Assembly (NCBI GenBank): GCA_947685225.1
Contig: CANTUV010000035.1
Location: 8,625,501-8,689,500, forward strand
Origin: Garcia nutans
Taxonomy: Eukaryota; Streptophyta; Magnoliopsida; Malpighiales; Euphorbiaceae
DNA: 64,000 nucleotides
Direction: 5' to 3'
Shown here: piece by piece, positions 1 to 12,158 of the stretch
How the letters are laid out: every line of letters starts with the position of its first letter
How positions within the stretch are numbered: the first letter of the stretch is position 1
The notes under the pieces: model-generated
Databases searched by the model: none
What the model saw: the letters and a program-made list of their open reading frames with translations, nothing else
What the model was told of the DNA's origin: nothing
Program-made: the position numbers and the translations under genes

Positions 1-732
1 TGTACATAAATTATTATTTTTAAATTTAGTTGATATGTATAATTTATTTTATGATTTATATGTTTTATATATATAATTCTTCTCATAATATGTTAATCAT
101 CTTTATGATATTTTATTTAATGTTCTTACCAAAGAAAAACTTGAATAACTATGATGATGATGAAAAAAATTAATAATAATAATAATAAATAAAAACTCTT
201 GGCTAGAACAAATTATAATTTTAACTATACTATCATTTTTTTATTTCTTCTATATACATATAATAATAAAATGATATAAGGGTCACATAAAAAAATAAAA
301 ATAAAATTATACACTTGTTGCATATATATTATATATTTATTATATATAAATTTATATTGTTATAATTTTATAATAAAAAATATATAAATGCTATATATTA
401 GCAAAATAAATATGTTTTCATTTAATTAAATAACATATATACTTGCACTCATTATTTTATATTTTTATTATCTTATATTAGTTCATACATCTATATATGC
501 ATTAATTTATTAATAATCTTTTTTTACTTTTCTTAATATATTTTAAATTATTAATATTAATCATATTTATTTATATTTTTGAAAACTTATAAATTGTTCA
601 ATATTGATAATATATTTATATATAATTTATATCTTTTACTTGATTTAATGTAATTTATTATTACTTTACATAATATATTAAAAATAACATGTTAATGGCT
701 AATTATAATTTTATTATATAGTGATTTACATG
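1..732. other. AT-rich flank, possible remains of the copia 5' LTR
   Basis: Extremely AT-rich sequence without a credible ORF. It lies directly upstream of the copia gag, where a 5' LTR and leader would be expected. I could not align it to the 3' LTR that starts near 5634, and I see no clear initiator-Met primer-binding site before the gag ATG at 733. The 5' LTR is therefore either lost or decayed beyond recognition by eye. Confidence 0.4.
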
Positions 733-1790
733 ATGTCAAACCTCACACAGTTTGAGTTTATTGCATTTGATATATCAAAAAATAATTACTTACCTTGGAC
801 TTTTGATGCTGAAATTCATCTTGATGCTATGAATCTTGAAAATACAATTCAAGAAGAAAATGACGCATTTTTGCAAGATCGCGCAAAAGCAATGATATTC
901 TTTTGTCATCAACTCCATGAAGGATTAAAAGCTAAATATTTAATGGTAAAAGATCCCTATGAACTTTGACAAAATTTAAAAGAAAATTTTGATCATAAAA
1001 AATAGTTATTCTTTCAAAAACTCGCTATGATTGGATGCATTTGCGATTACAAGATTTTAAAACTGTTAATGAATATAATTCTACAGTTTTTAAAATTACT
1101 TCTCAATTAAAATTATGCAGTGAGAAGATTACTGATCAAGATTTATTAGAATTTTTTTTTTCAACATTTCATGCCTCGAATATGTTTCCGCAGTAGCAAT
1201 ATCTAGAGCGAGGTTTTAAAAAATATTCTGAATTGATATCATGTTTTCTTGTTGCTGAATAAAATAATGAACTTTTGATGAAAAATCATTAGTCACGACC
1301 AACTGGATCTGAACCATTCCCAGAAGCAAATATTATAATCATAAATAAGTCTGAACACAGATAAAATAATAGACATGATCGGGACCATAGCCGTGGATGT
1401 GGTAGTGGTCGTGGTCATGGTAGAGGTAACAATAGTAATAATTATTGAAGCTATAAAAATCATCACAATATCAATTTTCGAAAGACTAATTATTATAATG
1501 AGAAAAATGAGAAAAAAATTACAAAATAAAAATGAAGAAAATATCTGCTATAGATGTGGCATGAAAGGACACTAGTTTCATACCTGTCGCACATCTTAAC
1601 ATCTTGTGGATCTTTACCAAGCTTCTGTAAAAGAAAAAGAAAAAATTATGGAGATTAATTTTCTTGAACATAATGATACAAATGATTTTACACATCTGTA
1701 TGTTTCAGACTTCTTTGAAAATACTGATGGAAAAACTGATAGTTTAATAATTAATAAAAATTTTCTTTTGGATGACCATATTGATTAATG
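733..1790 (+). pseudogene. Copia gag (capsid/nucleocapsid) pseudogene
   Basis: The ATG at 733 starts a protein beginning MSNLTQFEF, with the W-DAEIHL pattern of copia UBN2-type gag. The frame is open to a stop just after 966 and resumes with frameshifts. An RG-rich linker is visible as codons near 1380-1440. A zinc knuckle of form C-x2-C-x4-H-x4-C lies at about 1546-1590; its aromatic position after the His is a TAG stop, probably from TGG. The last open piece (1606-1788) matches the gag-protease linker. In an active element this protein packages the element RNA in cytoplasmic particles. Here it is non-functional. Confidence 0.82.
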
Positions 1791-1964
1791 TATTTTATTC
1801 AATATCATATATATTTTTTTTATTTTTTATCAAATGTGTTTTATTTTTTAAGTGTGTTAAGTTTAAAATTAAGTGTATTTTATTTTTATTTATCTGTTCT
1901 TTTTATAAATATATTAAATAAAATATTATAATACTTATTTATGCTATTTTTATTTTGAAGAAAA

Positions 1965-3250
1965 ATGAAATTACTTGGTCACATATTTGACACTGATGGA
2001 GATTTATGTCTAACCGACAATGCAATAACGCATACTATTCTAAAAGATAAAATAAAATTTTCTCATCTTCAATTAGCTAAGGCTAATGTTAATATAATTA
2101 TGGTGTCATAAATTTAATTGAAGTTTTCAGAAAAGCCCATATTATGTTACCCAAAGGCATAAAATTAATAATAAATAATGTATTGTTATCTAGTAAATCA
2201 AAAAGAAATTTTTTAAGTTTTAGAGATATACGTTTCAATAGTTACCATATTGAGACTAAAAATGAAAATAATAAATAATATCTCTATATTACATCTACAA
2301 TTTTAGGAAAAAAACATATAATGAAAATATTGCCAGCATTTTCTTCTGAATTATATTTCACATATATAAATTCAATAGAGTCTAATATTATAATTAACCA
2401 TAAAGTTAATTGATCCAAAAAATTTATTTCTATAACATAATCGCTTAGGTCATCTTGGTGCTATAATTATGAGAATAATTATGAAATACTCATACAGACA
2501 TCCTTTAAAGAATCAAAAGATTCTTTCACCAAGTGAATTTTTATGTGTTGCTTGTGCTCAAGGGAAATTGATTACTGGATCATCTCAAAGTAAGATTAGA
2601 TTTGAATCTCAATTTTTAGAACGAATTTATAGAGATATATGTGGGCCTATCATTTCATCTTGTGATCCTTTTTGATATTTTATGGTTTTAATAGATGCTT
2701 CTATAAGATGGTGACATGTTTGTTTATTATTTACTCACAATGTTGTATTTGTCAAATTATTAACACAAAACATCAAATTACGAGCATAATTTTCAAATTA
2801 TACAGTTAAAACAATTTGTTTTGATAATACAGGAGAATTTACATCCCAAGTATTTAATGATTATTATGTATCAATTGAGATTACAATTGAGTACCATGTA
2901 GCTCACACTCGTGCACAAAATAATTTAGTAGAATTTTTTATAAAACGACTTCAATTAATTGCTAGATCATTACTCATGAGAATAAAACTACCTAGTTCAG
3001 CTTGGGGATATGTTATATTACATGCAGCATCATTAATTAAAATTAGACCAACTATTTATTACAAATTCTCTCCATTATAACTTATATCTGGTCATGAATC
3101 TAATATTTCTCATCTAAGAATTTTTTATTGTGCGGTATATATTTCAATTGCTCCATCACAACGTACAAAAATGGGCCCACAAAAGGCGATTGAGAATTTA
3201 TGTTGGTTTTGAATCACCATCAATTATAAGGTATCTTGAACCAATAATAG
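1965..3250 (+). pseudogene. Copia GAG-pre-integrase and integrase pseudogene
   Basis: The piece from about 1965 reads into a protease/integrase junction. The open segment 2469-2675 contains the histidine and cysteine pattern of the integrase zinc domain (H near the start, then C-x2-C in a CVACAQGK context) and continues into a GPI motif where the core begins. The core runs in other frames through a DNTGEFTS-like stretch near 2823, which holds the second catalytic Asp, to a KMGP-type motif near 3170. Numerous stops are present. Assignment rests on motif order and local protein similarity to copia elements. Confidence 0.75.
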
Positions 3251-3899
3251 ATAATATTTTTACAGTATGATTTGCTGATTGTCAATTTGATGAAACTGTA
3301 GTATTAGGGGGAGAAAAAGAAAAATTAAAAAAAAAGGATATTTCATAGAATGCATTATCAATTTCTCATTTTGATCATCGAATAAATAGAAGTAAGCTTG
3401 AAGTTAAGAAAATTATTCATTTATAAAATATTGCAAATTAGTTATCATATGTATTCATTGATACAAAAAAGGTAACTAGATTATATATACTAGCATTAAA
3501 TGCTCCTGCTCGGATTGATATTACAAATGAAAAGTCTACCAATATGTCGACGGATGTGTTTGGTATACACCAGAAGGGTGGTAAAATGATTGGTGCTAAA
3601 GACAAATCATAGAAAGAAAAGGGAACAAAATAGATAAATTTGTATTTCTGAAATAAATATACCAGAAGATATAATGATATAGAAATAAATAATAGACACA
3701 ACTAATCAATTACCTCTAGCAGAGGAATAATTACTTGAGAATGATGAAATGGTGAAAAATCCTAAAAATGAAGATATTTCAACAAGTTATATCTATACAA
3801 GAGAAAGATTGAATCGGGATAAAGCTATATCATTGATCAAAAGTTTGCATATGCAGTATCTATTGATATAATAAATGAAAATAGTGATTTAAAACCAAA

Positions 3900-4770
3900 A
3901 TCTATTGAATAATGTAGATATCGAAGTGATTGGCCAAAATGAAAAGATGCTATTCAGGCAGAATTAAATTCACTTGTAAAACATGAAGTTTTTGGACCAA
4001 TAGTCCTAACACCTAAAAATATAAAACTTGTTGGTTATAAGTGGGTATTTGTAAGAAAAAAAAAATAATGAGATTGTAAGATATAAGGCACAACTTGTAG
4101 CCCAAGATTTCTCGCAGAGACCTGGCATCGATTATGAAGAGATATATTCCCATGTGGTAAATGCAATGACTCTTAGAATTTTAATAAGCTTAACAATTTT
4201 TGAATGACTTCATATGTGTCTTATGGACATTGTAACAACTTATTTAGATGGATCACTTAATAGTGATATTTACATAAAAGTCTCTGAAGGACTAAAAATG
4301 TCTGAAGCATTTAATTCATTACCACGGAAAAAATATTCATCAAATTGCAAAGATCTTTATATGGGCTAAAATAATGTGGACGAATGTGGTATAATCATCT
4401 CAATAAATATTTGTTAAAACAAAGATATGTGAATAATCCTATTACTCCATGTATTTTTATTAAAAAATCAAAATATGGACTTGCCATTATTGCAGTGTAT
4501 GTTGATGATTTGAATATTATTGAAACTTCTGAAGAGCTTGAAGAAGCAGTAAGACTTCTAAAGAAAGAATTTGAAATGAAAGATCTTGAAAATATAAAAT
4601 TTTATGTTGATCTACAAATCGAATATTTATCAAATAAAATTTTTGTACATCAATCGAATTATACATAAAAAGTATTAAAGAGATTTAATATGGATAAAGC
4701 TCACCCATTGAGTTCTTCAATGATTGTTCGATCTCTTGATGTAAAAAATATCTATTTCATCCTAAAAAAG
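3900..4770 (+). pseudogene. Copia reverse transcriptase pseudogene
   Basis: The region starts with a W-x-D-A-I-Q-A-E-L-like segment (about 3935-3965) and a VGYKWVF segment (about 4030), both typical of copia RVT_2. The best open piece, 4384-4668, carries the catalytic YVDDLNII motif at about 4498-4521, followed by the L-x-x-F-E-M-K-D motif. A frameshifting A-run near 4062 and several stops interrupt it. The metal-binding Asp pair of YVDD is intact, but the protein cannot be made whole. Confidence 0.85.
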
Positions 4771-4789
4771 ACAATGAAGAGATTTTTGG

Positions 4790-5497
4790 TCTTGAATTAT
4801 CATATTTTAATGCAATTGGCGCATTAATATATCTAGCTAATTATACAAGGTCAGGTATAGCTTTTTCGGTTAATTTATTAGCGACATATAGTTTTGCACC
4901 AATACGAAGACACTGAAATGGTGTTAAACATATATTTCGTTATCTTCGTGGAACTACTGATTTGGGATTATTTTATTTAAAATAATTAAATTTAAAATTG
5001 ATTAGATTTGCAGATGCTGGATATCTATCTGATCCACATAAAGAACGATCACAAACATGATATTTATTTTTTTATGATGGTACTGCAATATCTTGGCGTT
5101 TAACAAAACAAACGATTGTTGCTACATCTTCAAATCATGCAGAAATTATTTCAATTCATAAAATAAGTCGTGAATGTGTGTGGTTAAGATCATTGGTTCA
5201 ACATATTCAAGACACATGTAATCTCTATCTACTGAAAGAAGTCCAACAATTTTGTATGAAGATAATGCTAATTGTATTGCTCAATTAAAAAGAGGTTATA
5301 TCAAGGGTGATAGAACTAAGTATATCTCATCAAAATTCTTTTTCACGCATGAACTTAAGAAGAAAAGCAGAATAGATGTTTATCAAATTCGGTCAAGTGA
5401 AAATTTAGCAGATTTATTAACAAAAATTTTGTCAACATCAACATTTGAAAAGCTAGTTCACAAGATTGACATACATCGACTTAGAGATATTTATTAA
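4790..5497 (+). pseudogene. Copia RNase H pseudogene
   Basis: Sequence after the reverse transcriptase encodes the copia RNase H region: an AIGALIYLANYTRSGIAF-like segment, an FADAGYLSDPH segment that carries a catalytic Asp, a WRLTKQTIVATSS segment, and a terminal piece (5252-5497) ending in LADLLTKIL...LRDIY, the usual C-terminus of this copia family. Three or more stops and one frameshift near 5240 separate the pieces. The natural end of the polyprotein is about 5497. Confidence 0.8.
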
Positions 5498-5623
5498 TAT
5501 GAGGAGAAGGAAAATATATATTTATTAAGAATATTATACTATTTTTCCTTCACTAGGTTTTTTTTCTACAGAGTTTTTATCTAATAAGGTTTGAATGAGA
5601 CATATTTTTAATAGAGAAATATC

Positions 5624-5985
5624 CAAGAGGGAGTATAATAAATAATTAAAGATATTAATATGTGGATGTTTCTTTTATCACTTTAATTATTCAAATTCTT
5701 TAGTCATATTATTTTTTCTCCAAATCACTTTATCTTATCTCTCAAATTATTTATTACTTTATTTATTTTATTAATTACTATATAATATTTTATTTAATTT
5801 CTAACTTTATAAATAGAGATGATTTGTAAGACTTAAATATATGAAGAAAAAAAAGGTGATAAACATATATTTTTTTTTCTAAATTGCTTCTTAAATAATT
5901 AGCTTTTGTTCTTTATTTTCTTTTAATTATCTATAATTTTATCATTAATTATATAATATTCATATTTTTATTATTAAAATTTTAT
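5624..5985 (+). repeat. Copia polypurine tract and 3' LTR
   Basis: The purine run CAAGAGGGAG at 5624-5633 sits where copia elements have the plus-strand primer. The LTR should start at 5634 with TG but reads TATAATAAATAATT, consistent with a TG to TA change. A TATAAATAGAG promoter-like motif occurs near 5808. The right edge is a guess, because I cannot see a matching 5' LTR or a target-site duplication. Confidence 0.6.
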
Positions 5986-6239
5986 AGTTATATTGTAGGA
6001 TATGTGATTATACACCATTAGCTCTTAACATAGTTAAAGATTGATTGATAATTGATATGGCAAAAAATATTAAATATTAAATATATAAAAATATAATGTC
6101 ATTTCATGTTTTTATTATTTAAAACAATTTTTCTCAAAAAAAAATTATTTAAAACAAATTATAAATATTACATAATAAAAATAAAATAACATTATATTTT
6201 TACATATTTTCCCTAATTATTATTTTTTTATCACAAATA

Positions 6240-7135
6240 AAAAAATTCCATTAAAAACTAAAACATCAGCACATCGAAAATCATAGAACAACAGTACATA
6301 GAGAAACACAGGCACCATAGCCAAAGAACAAGACCAACCAGAACAGAGAGCTAGCTACAACATACAACCCCAAGAACACAACAAAAACATAGTGAACAAA
6401 AAAAAAACATAAATATTAAGGGAACCGACACAGACAGAACCAGAACACATATACATAGAAGCCGACATAACAAAAAAATAATAACCAATCTACAATATTC
6501 TTCTCTAAGAAAATCACAAAGATCTCAGCATTAGAGGTCCCTCCAAAGAACGGCCGTAAAAACACAATAGATAGGCCGAAATCTGAGAAGAGCAGAGCCA
6601 AGCTTGTTTGTCCTCCAACGCTGTAAGAACACCAAAGTGAACAGAGAATGGGCATCTCTATAACCCCTTGCTTCCTCGGATCTAAAGCTATTGAGGGTAA
6701 GGAAGGACTAAAGGTCCTAAACAGGGGACAAAGAGATGGAGAGAACCCTCCAAGAACAAAGCCACACCCAAAAGAAAGGTTAGTTGGAGCTCTTGAAGGG
6801 TCATCTTCCAGAATCTCAAAAGGAGAAAAGGTGAAGGGAGTAAAAACTGAGAGCCATCTTCAGAAAATAGCTTTGATAAACAAAAGGCTAGTAAAGATAA
6901 TTTTTTGGGTCTAAAGATGAGAACTTGGAACTGCAAAACCCAGCACCGAAAGAAAAATACAAACTAGGAGCTCTGACGAGCCTAAAAGCATGAGAAACAA
7001 TGGTGTTTTTAACAGAGAGTATCAATTTCAGATACCTCTCCTCAAAAGAAAAAAAAGATAAATAGAACAAAAATTAAATAAAATGGGACTGAAAAAAGAG
7101 AAAAAGAAACAGAGATTTAGATCTATCGCCGGTGT
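6240..7135 (-). other. Unassigned more GC-rich island, possible truncated LINE-like relic on -
   Basis: This 0.9-kb block has clearly higher GC than its surroundings and short ORFs on both strands, none matching a family I know. Read on -, it starts with a pyrimidine-rich CT leader (about 7110-7080) and ends in a TTTTTAATGGAATTTTTTTA segment at about 6240-6262. The same TTTAATGGAATTT ending closes the island at 63020-63806. Such T-rich ends are common in plant LINE 3' regions. No endonuclease or reverse transcriptase motif is visible, so the LINE idea is only an inference. Confidence 0.3.
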
Positions 7136-7372
7136 ATTTGATTCGATTTATAACTATAACTGGACAGTATAAAATCTTCATAAATATTTAATGGGTCAAA
7201 ATACAAAAGTCATGATCTATATATTAACAAAAATTTATACGACCTCCATTTTGCGGCTATGGGTTTTAATATATAAAAATATTCATCAAATACTTAATTA
7301 TAGAAGTTTATATCATGAGTAATATATTAATATATTAGTGTATTAATATTTAATAGTATATAGACATTTCTA

Positions 7373-7472
7373 GACCCTAAAATGGGTGGAATAGGCAGAA
7401 GTCAATAATCAGGGCAAAGAGAGACCCTAAAATGGGTGGAATAGGCAGAAGTCAATAATCAGGGCAAAGAGA
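7373..7472. repeat. Exact tandem duplication, 2 x 50 bp
   Basis: A 50-bp unit starting GACCCTAAAATGGGTGGAAT occurs at 7373-7422 and again without a mismatch at 7423-7472. It has no coding capacity. Identity of the two copies points to a recent duplication or, less likely, an assembly artefact. Confidence 0.95.
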
Positions 7473-8050
7473 GAAAAATAAGAAGTTTCTTTTTCATTTT
7501 ATTTAGTAATGATACTGTGAATATTAAATTAAATTATTTGCCATAAAATTAAAAGATTGATAAATAAAAATTAGTCAAAAATAATTTTTATTCTTATTAT
7601 TAATGAAATAAAAAGTATCATCATATTATATTTAATTTAATTTATTTTTCATTTTTTACACATACTTTTATTAAAAATATAAAAAATTATTCAGACAAAA
7701 ATAAGCTCTAATTATAAACACATATGACGTACGGAAAATTGATTTAACCATTTTTCAAAATTAAAAAAAAATAACAATTTACTTATTCCTAAAAAAAGTT
7801 TTATTTTATAATAATAAGGTGATTTAAAATATACTTGCCATTTACATTAAATTATAAAAATAAAAATAATGTTAATTATTTTATTTATCATATAATACCA
7901 AAAACAAAGAAAGAAAATTAAATTGGGGTTGAACCAATTTGGTCCCCAACTAGACCCTTCAAAGTCCAATTGAGTTAAATAACCGCGTCAAACAATAGGT
8001 AACAGCCAAATCCCAACTTTCAAATTTTCACATTTTTCGCTTAAGAAACC

Positions 8051-8083
<33 letters not shown>
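8051..8083. repeat. (AAT)n microsatellite in the carrier-gene promoter
   Basis: About eleven AAT units lie just upstream of the TATA box of the carrier gene. Length variation here would change promoter spacing upstream of the core elements. Confidence 0.95.
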
Positions 8084-8090
<7 letters not shown>

Positions 8091-8104
8091 CATCTTTCTT
8101 CCGC

Positions 8105-8111
8105 TATAAAT
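8105..8111 (+). promoter_or_regulatory. TATA box of the dicarboxylate carrier gene
   Basis: TATAAAT stands about 300 bp upstream of the ATG at 8407 in a short, less AT-biased promoter. A pyrimidine-rich leader follows (many CTT and TTC runs from 8115 to 8345), typical of plant 5'UTRs. Transcription should begin around 8135-8145, but no start site can be read from sequence alone. Confidence 0.65.
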
Positions 8112-8180
8112 TCACATTTCTTCCTTCATTTCTTCTCAAAACTAATCAATTCATTTTTCCATTTTCTCTGTAACCAGCAT

Positions 8181-8288
8181 ATGTCTCAGAGACCTAACGT
8201 CCCTCACTCTTCTTCTATAGCCTTTGCTCTTCATTCCCATCTCCTGGTTTCCAGTGAGATGAACCCCAACTCCAATTGGTCTTCTTGA
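8181..8288 (+). promoter_or_regulatory. Upstream ORF (35 codons) in the carrier 5'UTR
   Basis: The first ATG after the TATA box is at 8181 and opens a 35-codon frame ending in TGA at 8286-8288, 118 bp before the main ATG. The peptide begins MSQRPNVPHS and resembles nothing I recognise. If the leader is unspliced, scanning ribosomes would meet it first, so it could lower or condition translation of the carrier. Confidence 0.55.
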
Positions 8289-8406
8289 TTTTTCCCATTA
8301 ATTCAATCTTCTTTTCTTTTTTCCTTCTGTTCTTCAATTTCCCAGAAAAAAAATTGTAGGCTAATTCATTGTTTTAATTCTTGGACAAATTTTGAATTTT
8401 TAAGAA

Positions 8407-9375
8407 ATGGGTTTTAAAGGATTTTTTGAAGGCGGCGTAGCTTCCATTATTGCTGGCTGCTCTACCCACCCTCTTGATCTCATTAAGGTGCGCATGCAAC
8501 TTCAAGGCGAAACCCACGCTCCAAATCCTTCTGCTGCGACTGTTCAAACGCTCCGCCCTGCTCTTGCTTTTCATACCACAACTACCACCACCATTCACGT
8601 GCCTCAACCACCTCCACCTCGTGTCGGTCCCATCTCTGTTGGTGTCCGTATAATCCAACAAGAAGGTGTCGCCGCTCTTTTTTCAGGTGTCTCCGCCACC
8701 GTTCTCCGTCAGACTCTTTATTCCACCACCCGTATGGGTATTTACGACATCTTGAAACAAAAATGGACTGATCCTAATACCAAAACCATGCCTTTATCGA
8801 GCAAAATTGTTGCTGGACTCATTGCTGGCGGCATCGGAGCTGCCGTTGGAAATCCCGCCGATGTGGCAATGGTACGTATGCAGGCCGATGGTCGTCTCCC
8901 TCCAGCTCAACGCCGGAATTATAAAAGCGTTGTCGACGCCATTACACGTATGGCAAAGCAAGAAGGAATTACCAGCCTCTGGCGCGGCTCATCTCTTACT
9001 GTGAACCGCGCCATGCTAGTTACAGCATCGCAATTAGCATCCTACGATCAATTTAAGGAAATGATTTTGGAAAGAGGGTTGATGCGTGATGGACTTGGGA
9101 CACACGTGACAGTGAGTTTCGCTGCGGGATTTGTGGCTGCTGTAGCGTCGAACCCGGTGGATGTGATTAAGACAAGAGTTATGAATATGAAAGTGGAAGC
9201 AGGGGAAGCACCGCCGTATTCAGGGGCGTTGGATTGTGCGTTAAAGACTGTGAAGGCGGAGGGGCCGATGGCGTTATACAAAGGGTTTATACCGACGATT
9301 TCAAGACAAGGACCATTCACGATTGTACTTTTTGTGACCTTGGAACACGTCAGGAAGTTGCTTAAAGATTTCTGA
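8407..9375 (+). CDS. DIC: Mitochondrial dicarboxylate carrier (DIC/UCP5 type)
   Basis: Single-exon, 322-aa member of the mitochondrial carrier family. Three repeats each carry the family signature P-x-[DE]-x-x-[KR]-x-[KR]: HPLDLIKVRMQ at residue 21, NPADVAMVRMQ at 149 and NPVDVIKTRVM at 249. Six transmembrane helices are expected. The start MGFKGFFEGG and the lack of introns match the plant dicarboxylate carriers (Arabidopsis DIC1-3, also called UCP4-6), which exchange malate, succinate and oxaloacetate for phosphate or sulfate across the inner mitochondrial membrane. The loop after repeat 1a (about residues 37-73) is Thr/Pro-rich and probably accounts for the small length excess over Arabidopsis DIC1. 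The ATG has A at -3 and G at +4. Family assignment is firm; substrate is inferred from the family. An uncoupling role is the older label and is less likely. Confidence 0.95.
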   Translation: MGFKGFFEGGVASIIAGCSTHPLDLIKVRMQLQGETHAPNPSAATVQTLRPALAFHTTTTTTIHVPQPPPPRVGPISVGVRIIQQEGVAALFSGVSATVLRQTLYSTTRMGIYDILKQKWTDPNTKTMPLSSKIVAGLIAGGIGAAVGNPADVAMVRMQADGRLPPAQRRNYKSVVDAITRMAKQEGITSLWRGSSLTVNRAMLVTASQLASYDQFKEMILERGLMRDGLGTHVTVSFAAGFVAAVASNPVDVIKTRVMNMKVEAGEAPPYSGALDCALKTVKAEGPMALYKGFIPTISRQGPFTIVLFVTLEHVRKLLKDF

Positions 9376-11408
9376 TGATGACGATAATAGAATTTAAAGT
9401 TTGCAGTAAAATTACGCAGCTTAATAATAATAATAAAAAAATGATTGAGTTAAATAATCAAGTTTACGTGCACCTTTAATATTGGGTATCAAAGCAATAG
9501 AGATTGTATGGGGTGGGTTTTATGTATTTGTATTTTATAAATGTATTAGTTTTAATTATTTAATAACGTATTTAATAGATCGCATTAGTTTAATATCAGT
9601 GGATTTTAATTAATATTTTTTAATTTATTCTAAATTTTTATTATATTAAATATTTGATATTTTAATTAATTTATTTCTTATTGAAATAGAAAAAATTAAT
9701 ATGAAAAATATATATAAATATATATTTTTTAATAAAAATAATTAATTTTTTAATTTTCATAAAATAAAATGTAATTGAGTGAGGGTGTAATTTGTAATAT
9801 AAGAGTGAAATTAAAAGATTAAAAAAAAAGATTAAAGGTATACAAAGGGAAAGCTTGTGTATAAGTTTAAGCCATGTCAAAGACTCAAAGTATTTGATTT
9901 TGTGAAGAGTCTAACAATGGTGTTTGTAATGGAAAGAAGCATTGCCACTTGGAGAAGACAAATGAAAGTCAAATTGGAAGTCGGTCTTAAAATTAAAATC
10001 TGTGCTTTGCGTACCGTTTAAGGCCACTTGGATTGTTCTTCTGATTCCATTGCCAAAGTAGAAGTCACAAAAAATATATTTATAATTTTTCCATACAGTT
10101 ATATTAGAATTATTTTATCTATAATATATTTATTTATAAATTAATTTCAAATTAAAGAAATATTAATTTTTAAAAATTAAAATTTATAATTTATAATTTT
10201 CTTTTGCAAATTGAAATACCCAATCCAATCCATACAAAATGGTTTTTTTTTTCTTTTTTTTTTTCAAAAATTACGAACCGTAGAGTTGGTTGATCTTGAC
10301 TTACATATACATACGTTATAAATTTTTTGTACATTAGTTAAAATCTAATTATTGCTTTCATAACATGTCTTCATTAATTTCTTTAGGATTTTTGGAAAAA
10401 ATCGGCTTTCAAAGTAAAATTATTAGAAAATTGAATTTGGGATTTGTGTTCATTTCACAATTGAAATATCAACATGAGAAAAAAATGTCAAAAAACTAGA
10501 AAGAAAAGGGAGTTGGGGTTGGTGCATGATTGTGTTTAAGAGAAAATTTATTTTCCCACTCATGAACATGCTAATTATAATCTTATATTTTAATTATAAT
10601 ATTAAAAAAATTAATTTTTATTTTTAAATAAAGATTTGTAATTAGTTACATCTATAAATGAAGAGATGTATATGATTCACCTTACAATTTTCCCATGTTT
10701 AAATTCTAGCACATTGCCTTTAAGGTATAATACTTATTGGCTATTGCTAAATAATAAAATAATAATAATCATTATTATTATTATTATAGTAATTATTATT
10801 ATTATAATATATAATATTTTTTATTTTAAATTCACAAACACATTTTGATTTCACAATTATAAAAAATAGTTAGTTTTATTAAAAAAATAATTTACATAAT
10901 TTTTTTATTATATTCTTATTTTATTACAAAAGATATTTATTAAATATTTTAAATAAGTAATGTTAAATATGAATATAATATATATTTAATATATTAATTA
11001 GTTTATTAAAATGGTAGTGAGTTTTAGTTAGAAAAAATAAAAATTATATTATATTTATCAATCTGGAATGAGAGAGTATAAATCAGTTATTGATAATATA
11101 ACATTTTATTTTATTTTTTTTGTTTGCTAAAAAGGAAGGCAAAACCAGAGTTTTAAGTAAGCAGAGCATTATTCTTTGATGTAAATTCTCCACTGATAAT
11201 ATATAATGTTTGAGCAAATTGCTCATAGAATGCGAATCCACTGGAGAAATTTCTCATAACCCATTAATATATTATTTGTATTTTCTATGAATGAATGTCG
11301 AATAATTTTACATAAAACATTAATTATTGGACTGCTAAGATTGCTAATTTAGTAAAAATGATTTTGCTCGTTTAGTACAAGTCATTTTCAAACACTCCTT
11401 GTATATTA
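9376..11408. other. Intergenic AT-rich DNA downstream of the carrier gene
   Basis: No gene seen. The 3'UTR and polyadenylation of the carrier must lie in the first few hundred bases, where A-rich AATAATAATAAA-like sequence occurs at about 9423-9440. A mixed ATT/AAT microsatellite with local inverted symmetry lies at about 10758-10812. The rest is low-complexity AT. Confidence 0.7.
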
Positions 11409-11435
11409 CTCTGTCCGTCCCGTTAAAATCATCCT
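11409..11435 (+). mobile_element. Stowaway-like MITE terminus
   Basis: A TA dinucleotide is followed at 11409 by CTCTGTCCGTCCCGTTAAAA, close to the conserved CTCCCTCCGTCCC terminus of plant Stowaway (Tc1/mariner) MITEs. I found no inverted partner within the next several hundred bases, so only one end is supported. The element body is probably the AT-rich stretch to the right. Confidence 0.45.
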
Positions 11436-12158
11436 TTCAGTTTATATATAATTATTAAAAAAATCATTAAATTTTTAAATATTATATAAAATTATTTTAA
11501 AATAATTAAAATATCATTTATTAATTTATTATTATTATATTTTTATTTTATTAATTAAATTATTAATAATCAGAATATAGTTTAAAAAATCAAATTAATT
11601 AAGTTATTGCTATAGATCCACATATATTTAGGCGCTATTTTTCAAATTTTGTTTAAAAACTATATTTTACAATAATATAAATAATATAATAATCAGACAT
11701 TTCAAATTTTATACATTTAACTTGAATAAAAAAAATTTTCAAATTTGATGTACAACATGTATTTATAATAATAAAAATAATTTTGATGTGGACCAAAATG
11801 AAAAGGTTGTTGAGCTTAATAAACATATGGCATGTACAAAAAAAAAAGAAACATTTTTTTTTATATTATGAATAAATTTTGAAAAATTGATTAGAAATAC
11901 ATGTATTATTAGAGAGAAGATATGGGTTTGGGAGAATAGGTTTGCCTGCTCTAATTGGTGCAAGATATGTGAATATTTGCTACTATAATTTGGATTTATT
12001 CATGCACTCAACTCACTCTCCGTGAGATATGAAAATTTCATGAAAATTTCATAAATCTTATATTTTTCTATTTCCTCAATTATTTCACTTTGAAATTACT
12101 AAATTTTACAATTTCGTATTAAATTTACTTACAATTCTTAACTATCAATTCATGATAC

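Larger units (their letters stand above)
733..5633 (+). mobile_element. Decayed Ty1/copia LTR retrotransposon, internal region
   Basis: Translating + in shifting frames gives the copia order: gag with a CCHC knuckle (about 733-1790), GAG-pre-integrase and integrase core (about 1965-3250), reverse transcriptase (about 3900-4760) and RNase H (about 4790-5496). Integrase before reverse transcriptase is the defining copia order. Many stops and frameshifts break every domain, so no polyprotein can be made. A polypurine tract follows at 5624-5633. The region around 1795-1960, where protease should start, looks like unrelated AT-rich sequence, so part of the protease may be lost or interrupted. Confidence 0.88.

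Noticed and set aside
8374..8661. 95-codon ORF antisense to the carrier gene, and other ORFs within 8407-9375
   Set aside because: Shadows of a strongly conserved coding sequence in other frames.
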